Below, in pieces: positions 17,549 to 25,670 of a stretch of DNA of 64,000 nucleotides. Both the position numbers and the translations under genes were made by a program. Within the stretch, counting starts at the first letter, position 1. Every line of letters starts with the position of its first letter. The stretch spans positions 1-64,000 of the forward strand of contig JAHBXQ010000010.1 in NCBI GenBank assembly GCA_019636345.1, given 5' to 3'. This DNA is from Pirellulales bacterium. Its GTDB lineage: Bacteria; Planctomycetota; Planctomycetia; Pirellulales; Lacipirellulaceae. The notes below the pieces were generated by a model. The model was given only the letters and a program-made list of their open reading frames with translations. It was not told the origin of the DNA and did no database searches.

Positions 17549-17730
17549 GGCCCGATCATCGGGGGCCAGCCCGCATCGCGCAGGTATGGACCGCGACAAC
17601 GAGTAGCGGTCCTATGCTTGATTCGTGCGAGCCGGGGTGCGGGAGGATGAACACCCCGGCTCGCTGCTCAACGCCGCGTGAACTCGGCGGAGCAAGGTGA
17701 TAAGGTGCCCGCTCTGTTACCAGAGCGGGC
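17549..17730. other. Cluster of inverted repeats in an intergenic gap
   Basis: Within the 221-base gap between two leftward genes are several consecutive palindromes. They are CCCGATCATCGGG at 17551-17563, GGACCGC/GCGGTCC at 17588-17612 (11-base loop), a perfect 13-bp pair GCGAGCCGGGGTG/CACCCCGGCTCGC at 17627-17664 (12-base loop), and a perfect 10-bp pair GCCCGCTCTG/CAGAGCGGGC at 17707-17730 (4-base loop). None has a T-run. They could be terminators, a structured small RNA or a DNA-processing site. Confidence 0.6.
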
Positions 17731-17755
17731 CGGCATTGTGCCGCTGGCGCAAGTA

Positions 17756-18082
17756 TCAGTTGGCGTCGATGTACGCCTTGACCCGTGCGATCGCGTGGCC
17801 CGCTTCGATGAACAGCGGCACGACGGCCTCGCTGAGGCCGAACAGGTGAACCAGGTCGATCTCGATGTCGCTCTGCAAAAGGTTGCGATCGCCGCCGAGG
17901 TAGTACCAAGTGTCCGTCGCCTGGTCGTACCACGGCAGACCTTGCTGGTCGATCAGTAGAAGTCTCTCATACTCAGCGTGCTCCGCAGGAGTAGCGCGTC
18001 GCTCGGCCTCGCGGCCGTGGTGCCAATGTCCGGCGTCGCATAGCGTCATTTCGCGTTGTTTGTTGTAGCTAACGAGTCTCAT
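17756..18082 (-). CDS. Small acidic protein coupled to the primase-helicase
   Basis: The 108-residue product starts with ATG overlapping the TGA of the upstream primase-helicase gene (ATGA). It contains PWYDQATDTWYYLGGDRN and a C-terminal helix. No family was recognised; coupling suggests a partner in element replication. Confidence 0.55.
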   Translation of the reverse strand: MRLVSYNKQREMTLCDAGHWHHGREAERRATPAEHAEYERLLLIDQQGLPWYDQATDTWYYLGGDRNLLQSDIEIDLVHLFGLSEAVVPLFIEAGHAIARVKAYIDAN

Positions 18083-19503
18083 GCAGCCCTCTCAAGCTGG
18101 ATCATTTTTCCGCGCTTAGTGCGCTCCTCGGGATACGTTGCCGAGACGCCGTGCAGTCGCAAGTAAGGCTCGACACGATCGACCGCCGCGCGGACCTGCG
18201 CGATATTCGGCGTCGCCACGCCAAACTTCGTGGCGAACTCAGCGGCCGTGCCCTTCCAGGTCTTCCGACCGCCCATGAACTCGATGATCTGGTGAGCGAG
18301 GGCCGGCGTGCTGTCGGCCTGGATGCGCTGCTTGCCCGCTGTATCCACGACGGGGATGCGAAGACGGCCCGTGATCGGCGGCAGTTCCAGGTGAAGCATC
18401 GCGTGCAGGAACGCGGGCGCTTCAGCCTTCAGCCGTTCGAGAAGAGCGGGCTTGGCGATGTCTTCCGCCGGCCGCTTCACTTCCAGCACCGTGAACCGCG
18501 TATCTTCGATCGGAACGATGCAGGCCCCGTGATCGTTCGCGGTCTGAACCCAGTGCGTGTAGTTTGGCACTTGGTACGTGTCCGTGTGCATCCGTCGGAT
18601 CGACAGCACGGGGCTCGTCACCGCGTCTTTGATCTTGGCCAGCACGCCGCCGTAGTTGCTGATGTTCTTCTCTTCCACTATCGCCAGGACGGTTCCTTCA
18701 AGCTCACCGTTGAAGTCAGACTGACTCGTCAGAGCGCGGTCGGCCTTGAAGACGCCGGTCATCAGCAGTTCGAGCGACTCCCAGAATACCGATTTTCCGC
18801 TGTTCTCGGGACCGTACAGGAACAAGTACGGGAGTCGGCACGTCGGGTCTTGCAGCATCGCGGCAATCCACTGCTGCATGTACGCGCGCCCGCCGACGCT
18901 ACGGCCGATATGGTCGTGGATCATGTTCCACGTCGAGTAGTCGCCCTCGACTGGCTCGCACAAGAAGCGAGCCGCCCCGAAGTTCCACTCACGGACGCCG
19001 GGATACTCGCGACCGAACGGAATGCAAACCTGCGTCCAGGGGTGAAGCTCAAGATGCCCCATCGCCACTTCGGCGTCCGGCTTTCGGAGTCCACGGGATT
19101 GCAGGATGGTCTTGATCGCGCTCGGCGACTTGTAGGACCAGGTGCCATCGTTCTCTTGCGCCAACCAGCAGCCAAGCTCACCGGTGCCGTTCGGGGTGAT
19201 TCGCCGCAGGCGGCGGATGTAGTCGAGATCAAACGCGGCTGAAAGCAGCAGCGTCCACCAGCCGGATCGCGTCGTAGAAGACCAGTTGCAGTCCGTGTCC
19301 GACTTGCGGGCGCGGGCGCTCAGGTGAAGTCCGCTGACGATGTACTCGGCAACGATGCCCCGGCCGTGAAGAACAGGCGGGACTTTGATGCCGTGGCCGT
19401 ACTTCGCGGCCAGTTGTTCGATGGCTTCAGGCTTCGAGAACTCGAAGCCGGTTTTCGTTTCGGTGCCGCCGAGATCGCGGCACACCTCGGAGAAGGTGAA
19501 CAT
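18079..19503 (-). CDS. Primase-helicase of the SF3 / P4-D5 type (DUF5906-like)
   Basis: This 474-residue replication protein has a Walker A at residues 231-238 (GPENSGKS), an acidic Walker B-like segment (TVLAIVEEKNI), and a sensor region (THWVQTANDHGACIVP) with the SF3 Asn. These match the helicase domain of phage P4/D5-type replication proteins. The N-terminal 200 residues contain aromatic-rich segments but no recognisable catalytic primase triad, so it may be helicase-only. GAGGAA sits just upstream of the ATG. Together with the iteron-like repeats immediately upstream, it is probably the element's own initiator. Confidence 0.75.
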   Translation of the reverse strand: MFTFSEVCRDLGGTETKTGFEFSKPEAIEQLAAKYGHGIKVPPVLHGRGIVAEYIVSGLHLSARARKSDTDCNWSSTTRSGWWTLLLSAAFDLDYIRRLRRITPNGTGELGCWLAQENDGTWSYKSPSAIKTILQSRGLRKPDAEVAMGHLELHPWTQVCIPFGREYPGVREWNFGAARFLCEPVEGDYSTWNMIHDHIGRSVGGRAYMQQWIAAMLQDPTCRLPYLFLYGPENSGKSVFWESLELLMTGVFKADRALTSQSDFNGELEGTVLAIVEEKNISNYGGVLAKIKDAVTSPVLSIRRMHTDTYQVPNYTHWVQTANDHGACIVPIEDTRFTVLEVKRPAEDIAKPALLERLKAEAPAFLHAMLHLELPPITGRLRIPVVDTAGKQRIQADSTPALAHQIIEFMGGRKTWKGTAAEFATKFGVATPNIAQVRAAVDRVEPYLRLHGVSATYPEERTKRGKMIQLERAA

Positions 19504-20048
19504 GGTTCCTCACGGGTGACTGAGTTGACATAGGGTGGTCCCCTGGTGAATGAGGATGAGGGATGAGGGATGCAGGATGAACAGGGGCCGCCCGGCCGAT
19601 GCCGACCGGGCGGCCGAGTGCGGGGACCAGCCACACCCTTGAGGATCAGTGACGCGAAGTTAAGGGTTTTCGGTCGATTAACTCCGACTTCCAAAACAGC
19701 ACCCTTCGTAAGCCATTGTCACGTCGGGCGTTAGGTGGTCGCGGGTGCTAAAGGTGCTGTTGGTGCTGTTTTTGGACCCCTTTGGTCTCTTATATGGTGT
19801 TTTCTCAGGAAAAATGCTTGAAGAGCAAAGTAGGTGTCTAAAACAGCACCTTTAGCACCCCATTTGCAGTTTTCCTCGGGAAATACGTAGTTCTGAGGGG
19901 TGCGGATCGGCTCCAAAACAGCACCCTACCGTTAACTTTGAGGCCCGATCGTTAACTGACATCAGAACCGTGGACTTTAGGCGGGACATACCCACCCTGG
20001 TCACAAGCTCTGAGGGACACGAACGGCTGAATCACAACATTCGTCGCG
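19504..20048. other. AT-richer intergenic region holding iteron-like repeats
   Basis: These 545 bases separate the sigma-like gene from the primase-helicase. The segment 19690-19930 is AT-rich by local standards and holds the repeats listed separately, plus two TTTTC-TC/GGGAAA-like imperfect palindromes near 19803 and 19871 and two GTTAACT copies near 19930 and 19950. It looks like a replication origin or promoter/operator region. Confidence 0.5.
19691..19927. repeat. Iteron-like repeats with core AACAGCACC
   Basis: CCAAAACAGCACCCT occurs at 19691-19705 and 19913-19927. A variant (TAAAACAGCACCTTTAG) occurs at 19838-19854. Two inverted copies (GGTGCTGTT at 19753 and GGTGCTGTTTTTGG at 19762-19775) are head-to-tail. 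Five copies in about 240 bases directly upstream of a helicase gene suggest initiator binding sites. Confidence 0.6.
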
Positions 20049-20864
20049 TCACGCCGCCGCTTTCACGCCCGGCACCGTCCAGTGCTCCCGCAAGTAGATC
20101 AGTCCGGCCCGGTGAACCCACGGCGGGGCCGTCCGGTAGACAACCTCGGCCAGCCGATCCAGTCGATACCGCAACGTCGATCTCGCCATACCGACCGATC
20201 GCGCGATCGCAGCGATGTCCGGCTCGTTGTCGTCGGACTGCTTGATACGGGCGAACGCCAAGCGCATCCGAGGATCGTTGCCGACGTACTTCCACGCCTG
20301 TTGCTCGACCCACGCCTTAAAGTTGTCGTATTCTTCGTTTCGGCGGCCCCTTTGATACGGCCGGGCAACGAAGTTGTCGCCGATGCTGGTCGTCCGATAG
20401 TGCGAGTCCGAGTCCAACTCGAACGGGAAGTCCGCGTCCTGCGGCGGCATGACCGGGTTGTACACCCCGTCCTCGGCATCACCGTGCTCGTAATGATAGT
20501 AGACGCGCTTGTGGAGGCTCTCAAAACTACGGTTGCGCCTTCGCGTTCTGGCACACGGGCCGAGTCCGCATGGACGCAGGAGATCATCCACGCTTTCGGT
20601 GACGACGCGCTTCGCCATCACGTACAGGAAGCCGCCGATGTTCTCGATGTCGCCGTGAAGAAGCCGAGCGACCGTCTTACCGACCAAGGCCGCCACGTCG
20701 CTCGCCACGTCATCCGCGAGCCACTGATGCGCGCGCAGATTCCGACGTTTCAGCAGACTGAAGACCGTGTACCGAACAAAGTCCTTCGCGCCACGAAGGA
20801 AGTCTTCGATGTCGCGATCGTTGCGAGTCGCGATGGCTCGCCTGTGCAGTTCGTCCAAGTCCAT
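20049..20864 (-). CDS. Sigma-factor-like DNA-binding regulator
   Basis: This 271-residue protein starts at MDLDELHRRA. The segment WLADDVASDVAALVGKTVARLL with GGFLYVMAKRVVTES resembles sigma-70 region 2 helices, and the C-terminal DIAAIARSVGMARSTLRYRLDRL is a helix-turn-helix like region 4. The frame is open upstream to 21077, so an earlier start is possible; no strong RBS decides. A regulator of element genes, or an anti-host transcription factor, is inferred. The family was not firmly identified. Confidence 0.55.
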   Translation of the reverse strand: MDLDELHRRAIATRNDRDIEDFLRGAKDFVRYTVFSLLKRRNLRAHQWLADDVASDVAALVGKTVARLLHGDIENIGGFLYVMAKRVVTESVDDLLRPCGLGPCARTRRRNRSFESLHKRVYYHYEHGDAEDGVYNPVMPPQDADFPFELDSDSHYRTTSIGDNFVARPYQRGRRNEEYDNFKAWVEQQAWKYVGNDPRMRLAFARIKQSDDNEPDIAAIARSVGMARSTLRYRLDRLAEVVYRTAPPWVHRAGLIYLREHWTVPGVKAAA

Positions 20865-21208
20865 GATGTGGTGGATCTCAGGTGCTTCGTGGTGGATAAG
20901 TCCGCAGTAAGGTGACACCGCTTTTTCGATTTGTTGCGTCGCGTTTCGCAGATTCTTGGGCGCGTAGTGTCTCCCTATGGACGTGACACGTACCAATCCC
21001 CGAATGCTGCGTCTCGTTTCACAGATTCGACGCGGCCCCACTTCTGCGACCTCGACGTTTGAGCCAGGAGGAAACACCCCTGTTCCGGTCGCATCACCGT
21101 CACAGACATCGCCAGCGGGCCTCGTGGGGGCTCACGATCGACGCTAGGGCAGTCCGCTGGCTCGCGCGGTTGTCATATCTAACGCGGCGATGCCATTTGT
21201 AGCCACGG
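20865..21208. other. Intergenic region upstream of the sigma-like gene
   Basis: If the sigma-like gene starts at 20864, this stretch is non-coding, although its frame stays open to 21077. It ends with a perfect inverted repeat TTGTAGCC-AC-GGCTACAA (about 21197-21214), which overlaps the end of the next leftward gene and could be a terminator. Confidence 0.35.
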
Positions 21209-21628
21209 CTACAACTCACTGAGGCGGCCTAGGTGATACAACCGCCACAACCGGAATCTCCCGATCCCAAGCTCCCGCGCGGCCGAGCGCAGCGACCTGA
21301 ACTTCCGACCGCCGATCTCGACGGCCACGATGGGCTTCGATCCTCGGTAAGCGCGACCCATCAACACTGTGCAGCCCTGGTCGCGACGTAGGCGACGGAC
21401 CAGGCGAGCCGTCTGCGCTGCGGTTGATCGCTCGAACGGAATCCCAGGAACCAGGGACCAGTCAAGCTCTGGCCGTTGATCGGCGAGCGCTGAAGCGAGC
21501 TTGCTGCCTGGTGCTGCCTGGTACGTCGCCCACGGCTCGTGACCGTCGCCGTAGAGCACCGCGCACCGACCGTCCGGCCATCGCCACTCCCATAGTCGGT
21601 GCGAGGGAGTACATCCATCTCGACCCAT
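21209..21628 (-). CDS. Unknown protein with C-terminal NUMOD1-like helix
   Basis: This 139-residue product starts MGRDGCTPSHRLWEWRWPDG. The C-terminal FRSLRSAARELGIGRFRLWRLYHLG resembles the NUMOD1-type DNA-binding helix found in homing endonucleases and phage proteins. No nuclease motif was seen. It diverges from the recombinase gene, 115 bases between their starts. Confidence 0.5.
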   Translation of the reverse strand: MGRDGCTPSHRLWEWRWPDGRCAVLYGDGHEPWATYQAAPGSKLASALADQRPELDWSLVPGIPFERSTAAQTARLVRRLRRDQGCTVLMGRAYRGSKPIVAVEIGGRKFRSLRSAARELGIGRFRLWRLYHLGRLSEL

Positions 21629-21743
21629 ATAATAAGACCTTTGTATCTCGAAATTGTTACGCTTTCCGGCAACTCACCGGATCGCGGCGTGATATGCTTG
21701 AATAAACGGCAACTTTGTCTCGACTTTGCTGGAACTCGCAACA

Positions 21744-22259
21744 ATGACTCCCGACGACGTGAAAGCCTTGATTTCGGCGACCAGGACCACAGCAACACAG
21801 GATCGGGCGATCCTGGACCTGCTGCTGCACAGCGGCCTTCGCTGTGCTGAACTGTGTGACCTGCGCGTCTCAGACGTGCAGGGCGACACGCTCACCGTGC
21901 GCAAGGGCAAGGGCGGCAGACGCCGAGTGATCCGGCTCGCCCGAACCTACGGCCACTGGGAGCTTCACCTTCGCGCTTGCAGCGCTGGTCCTGATGACTT
22001 CGTGTTCAGGACCAGGACGGGAGAGAAGTTAGCCACGTCGCATATAAGGCGCATGGTGGGCCGCTTGGCACGCAAGGCTGGCGTGGCAGGTGCGCATCCT
22101 CACGCTTTCCGCCACGCTCACGCCTGCTGCGTTTACGATGGCATTGGCGATCTCGCGACCGTGAGCCGCCAGCTTGGCCATGCGAGACTCAGTACGACGG
22201 ACACGTATCTTCGCGGCCTCGGCGTGAGCCTGGACGCCGTGGCTTCGCTAGCGTTCTAA
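21744..22259 (+). CDS. Xer-like tyrosine recombinase, catalytic domain only
   Basis: The 171-residue protein starts at MTPDDVKALISA and covers only the catalytic domain. All active-site features are present: Arg in GLRCAELC, a Lys-rich beta hairpin (VRKGKGGRR), H-A-F-R in HPHAFRHAHA, His in QLGHARLS and the Tyr in TDTYLR. The N-terminal SAM-like core-binding domain of XerC/D is absent (usual length about 300). It may work with a partner, control integration, or be a remnant. It lies in the middle of the element, away from both ends. Confidence 0.8.
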   Translation: MTPDDVKALISATRTTATQDRAILDLLLHSGLRCAELCDLRVSDVQGDTLTVRKGKGGRRRVIRLARTYGHWELHLRACSAGPDDFVFRTRTGEKLATSHIRRMVGRLARKAGVAGAHPHAFRHAHACCVYDGIGDLATVSRQLGHARLSTTDTYLRGLGVSLDAVASLAF

Positions 22260-22388
22260 ACGAGAGAATGAGCGGTGCGGTAGGGGGGGGGTCTATTGAT
22301 GAGTTGACAATCCGATTTACACGGCACGCAATGTGCAGCCCTATTGTGGGTATTCTCGGGGAAACGCCAGCTTGAGACGCGGCGAATC

Positions 22389-23069
22389 TCAAGTGGCCTC
22401 AGCGTCAGTGCGAGGGGGCAGGTATCGCTTCGTAAGGCGCTCGTGTACCTCGGTGAGACTCCATTCCTTGATCTCACTGGACGTGCTCGACTTGCCGCCC
22501 TGGCGCAGGTGAACCGTCATGGTCCCGACGCTGATCCGACCGCGATTGTAACCGAGGGGCGGCAGGACGCTGGCCAGCCGTTCGGCATCGTTGTCCCGTT
22601 TGTTCAACGATCCCCACGAGAAGTGCGCCGCCACCTTATCCCTGAACGCGCCCACGTCCGGGATAATCCGTTCCGCATAGTCCTTCGGCAAGGGCCGCGA
22701 GTCGTCCAGCCGCTTCGCGATCGCGCCAACCAGGCGAACGAACTGAACGGCCGAGATCGCATACCAGTGGAACGCCATCGTCAGCAGGGGCGTTGCACCC
22801 CGGATCGCTTGCGGCAACCGTCCGAACGAGAACAGGCCCTCGACCTTGATCTTCATGTCGGGAGCGAATGAGAAGATTTCTTCGCTCCCAGATTCGACGG
22901 ATTCCTTCGCAGTCTTCTCGCAACTCGCGACTTGCGAGTTCAAGTATTCCAAGCCATGCCACAGGCATTGAAGCGCCCAGTATTCGTTCGTCGGCTCCCG
23001 GAACACGTCGCCGGGGACCACGATCTTGTCGGTGTACTCCAGCGTCGTCGTCGTCGGTTCGTCGGTCAT
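22389..23069 (-). CDS. Unknown helical protein with RX5H (HEPN-like) motif
   Basis: This 226-residue protein starts at MTDEPTTTTLEYTDK. It is mostly helical and carries R143-D-K-V-A-A-H149 in PDVGAFRDKVAAHFSW, matching the Rx4-6H motif of HEPN-fold ribonuclease-like proteins, which are frequent in defence and toxin systems. The preceding helix (HWYAISAVQFVRLVGAI) fits the four-helix bundle. The assignment is by motif only. The gene faces away from the zinc-ribbon gene at 23174. Confidence 0.5.
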   Translation of the reverse strand: MTDEPTTTTLEYTDKIVVPGDVFREPTNEYWALQCLWHGLEYLNSQVASCEKTAKESVESGSEEIFSFAPDMKIKVEGLFSFGRLPQAIRGATPLLTMAFHWYAISAVQFVRLVGAIAKRLDDSRPLPKDYAERIIPDVGAFRDKVAAHFSWGSLNKRDNDAERLASVLPPLGYNRGRISVGTMTVHLRQGGKSSTSSEIKEWSLTEVHERLTKRYLPPRTDAEAT

Positions 23070-23173
23070 AGCGGTAGGACGCGGGTGATCGACCAGTAGG
23101 TTCACGCCTTGAGGCCGGCTACGGTGTCCTGGATAATACGGCCACGATAACTTCAACTCGATCGGACGGACCT

Positions 23174-23593
23174 ATGCCAACATACTACTGCCATAAGTGC
23201 GGCCTGAGCGAGGGCCATGTCAAGCCGGACGTGCACGCCAACCTCACCGGCGAACAGTACCAGCTAGAAAAGTTCATCAAGCACACGGCTCCGACCGGCC
23301 AATACAAGGTCAACTCGATATTTGCCGATCCGAGCTACAAGAAGTACGCCGATTACATCGTGACCACGACTGCTTCGGGCTACGTGGAGATCGACGATAA
23401 TCAGCGCACGAACATTGTCTGGTTCGCATCAGAGAAGGCCGGAACGAAGTACGTCAAAGGCGCTTTCAAGTGCGACCAGAGCGGCGTCAAGGTTGTTTTC
23501 CATGACGACAGCACGAAGATTCATGCTTTCGCCGCCGAAGTGAATTTCGGCACGAAGACTTGCGCCAAGTGCGGCGCGTCGATCCCCTACTGA
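23174..23593 (+). CDS. Small double zinc-ribbon-like protein
   Basis: This 139-residue product starts MPTYYCHKCGLSEGH and ends with CAKCGASIPY. The two CxxC knuckles at the termini probably bind one or two zinc ions around a beta-rich middle (about residues 40-125). No family was recognised. It is a single rightward gene between leftward genes. Confidence 0.6.
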   Translation: MPTYYCHKCGLSEGHVKPDVHANLTGEQYQLEKFIKHTAPTGQYKVNSIFADPSYKKYADYIVTTTASGYVEIDDNQRTNIVWFASEKAGTKYVKGAFKCDQSGVKVVFHDDSTKIHAFAAEVNFGTKTCAKCGASIPY

Positions 23594-23642
23594 AGAGTGC
23601 GATGCGCGTGGTCGAGAACTTGAAACAAATTCTCTTGTACTG

Positions 23643-25031
23643 CTAATCAGCAGGTTTGGCGTTCTTCCCCTCCACGTGAGCGAGAATCTGGCCCTTCAAT
23701 TCTTCAAGTGCTAGCTCCTTCGTCTCGTGCCAGTTCTCGGGCAATAGATAATCGCCACGCTTATCTGCACCGTGAAAGTCCGCTAACGTCCGGTGCGAAC
23801 CAAGTACGGCTTGCGCCGCCCAATCATTGTCGATCGTGTCCCTGGCGACACAGATAGTCCACCCACGAAAATGGGCAAGGTGATTGTCGGTGAACACCGA
23901 CACCGTGCCACCGACGAAGTGCAACTCGCCTTCGGCCCAAGGCTCGAACTCTACGGCCTTGTACGTTTCGGTCGGAACCGCAGCCAAGTGCGAATACTTG
24001 CCTTCGGCGGTGAAGCTAACGCAGCCACGCTGTATCAAGAAGCCGTCGGGCGACTCGACGTAGTATTGCTTCTCATCCGAATCGTACCAGTGTCCTGTAG
24101 TTTCGCCGGTATCGAAGCGTTTAGCGTCGAGCGGATGAGTGGCGAACGGATTGAGGCAGATATGCAATCCGTCGAGCAACGATTCCTCGTATGATTCTCT
24201 AGCCGTCGAGATCATATGCGGTTCGGTGCCGTGTTCGTTGTATCTAACCGCCATCATCGTTACTGGAAACGGACCGGTTTTCGCCAGTGCGCGAAGTTTG
24301 CCGAAGGTCGCGGTATTCGAGAAAATAACAGCGCTTACTTCGGCCATGTCGGGACGTGTGAAAAACCCAAGCGGGATCGTGGCACCACTGTCCTTCTTCA
24401 CGTCATTCATTACAGCTTCGCCGACGACCAGCCGCTCTTGACCATCTTCTCCCGGCAGCCAAAGTGGCTGATCGAAGCCGTAAAGCACACGACGAAGTGC
24501 ATGATCGTTCTGCACGAAAAACAGCGGCTGCTCGAACGGCGCAACGCAGATTACAAAAGGCAGTCCCTCGACGTGCGGCAGCTTTGAGTAGGACTCCAGA
24601 TACTTGCAATGCTTCGCCCAGATCGCGTTCGCGAGCCGTATTGTCGCGAGGTGTAGCACAGCATCTCGATCGAAGGTTTCAAAATCTTCGCGAGACTTGT
24701 ACCACTCCGGCTTGTATCCCTCAGCGTGTCCAGCAATTACCGCCTCGGCACAGATACGCTGCTCAGGGGATTGCAGAAGAAAGTCCGGTGCAGGATGCGA
24801 AAAATCGCAAGTGAATCCAAGCTCACGGAATGCAGCGTGAAGGTACAACTCCCAGAACGAGGAATTGAATGTCGTCTGAAACTCAGTGACGAACTTGCCG
24901 TCGCGATCCACAAAGCCGTTGGCCCAATCTGCCAGGACCGCTTGTTCCCGCTCTGCGAATCCGGGCGCAATGACTGCGCGGAAATTTGGGTGCAGCCGGT
25001 CGTCGGCAACTACTGGTTCAAAAAGTTTCAT
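23643..25031 (-). CDS. Unknown protein with possible PD-(D/E)XK nuclease core
   Basis: In this 462-residue protein, residues 55-100 read SSFWELYLHAAFRELGF, then PAPDFLLQ and ICAEAV. This is the spacing of the PD-(D/E)XK fold: helix Glu61, Asp83, Glu96. The usual Lys is replaced (E-A-V), so it could be inactive or use a variant site. Residues 140-462 form a mixed alpha/beta C-terminal region of unknown type. It is the last gene of a leftward four-gene run (winged-helix-like, RHH, 2TM, this protein). A role in DNA defence is inferred from fold and context only. Confidence 0.5.
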   Translation of the reverse strand: MKLFEPVVADDRLHPNFRAVIAPGFAEREQAVLADWANGFVDRDGKFVTEFQTTFNSSFWELYLHAAFRELGFTCDFSHPAPDFLLQSPEQRICAEAVIAGHAEGYKPEWYKSREDFETFDRDAVLHLATIRLANAIWAKHCKYLESYSKLPHVEGLPFVICVAPFEQPLFFVQNDHALRRVLYGFDQPLWLPGEDGQERLVVGEAVMNDVKKDSGATIPLGFFTRPDMAEVSAVIFSNTATFGKLRALAKTGPFPVTMMAVRYNEHGTEPHMISTARESYEESLLDGLHICLNPFATHPLDAKRFDTGETTGHWYDSDEKQYYVESPDGFLIQRGCVSFTAEGKYSHLAAVPTETYKAVEFEPWAEGELHFVGGTVSVFTDNHLAHFRGWTICVARDTIDNDWAAQAVLGSHRTLADFHGADKRGDYLLPENWHETKELALEELKGQILAHVEGKNAKPAD

Positions 25032-25105
25032 TCCGTGATCCCGGTCGGAAGGGATGCCGTTCCTCAGACAGACGCTGGGGGACCGCGGATGGTTCGCAAT
25101 CCGGC

Positions 25106-25417
25106 CTAACCGGTGTTGCGGTCGCCAAGATAGTAGCCGATTGCGAGCGTGATGAGCGGCAGAATTGACGACAGCATGAACTTCACCAGTTCCACGCCGC
25201 CGTCAAACGTCGCATCCTTCATGCGCATCAGACAGAAGACAATCACGAAGCATAGAAGGTAGACACAACCGAAGATGCTGAGTACCCACCTAGCCATGTG
25301 CAGCGACGCTGCCTGATCGAAGCTCGGTTCCGTCACGACGGGGAGGCGCTCCCATACCTCTTCGTCGTCGATGTCTACTTTCGGGAGCTTCTGCGGATCG
25401 GTTCCACCGTTCATCAA
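25106..25417 (-). CDS. Small two-transmembrane protein
   Basis: This 103-residue protein has an acidic cytosolic N-terminus and two predicted membrane helices (about residues 44-64 and 78-97), ending in IGYYLGDRNTG. It starts 5 bases after the stop of the RHH gene with AGGAG upstream, so the two are co-translated. Small 2TM proteins are common as effectors or sensors in defence cassettes. No family was identified. Confidence 0.6.
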   Translation of the reverse strand: MMNGGTDPQKLPKVDIDDEEVWERLPVVTEPSFDQAASLHMARWVLSIFGCVYLLCFVIVFCLMRMKDATFDGGVELVKFMLSSILPLITLAIGYYLGDRNTG

Positions 25418-25422
25418 GTCTC

Positions 25423-25635
25423 CTATTCGTCGAGAATCCCGACGATCTCTTTGACAACCTGCCCGTCCTTCACGACGGCAATCTGATTCTTCTGCTCGCG
25501 CTCACGCAGCGCAACCTTCAGCAACGACAGCGCGGCCTTCAGCACGCCGGCCTTCGTCGTTCCCAGTTCTTCGGCCATTTCCTCCAAAGATTGATTCTGT
25601 CGTTCCGTGAACTGCACGTTCAGTCGCGTCGCCAT
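25423..25635 (-). CDS. Ribbon-helix-helix (CopG/Arc-like) regulator
   Basis: This 70-residue protein begins with an N-terminal strand (TRLNVQFTERQNQSL) followed by two helices, the layout of RHH DNA-binding proteins. It probably represses its own operon. It lies 35 bases after the upstream 393-residue gene and 5 bases before the 2TM gene. Confidence 0.75.
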   Translation of the reverse strand: MATRLNVQFTERQNQSLEEMAEELGTTKAGVLKAALSLLKVALREREQKNQIAVVKDGQVVKEIVGILDE

Positions 25636-25670
25636 TGTCCACTCCCTTGTTATTGCTTAGTTCACACGGA

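Noticed and set aside
17707-17730. Rho-independent terminator at the 10-bp stem
   Set aside because: No T-run on either strand follows the stem.
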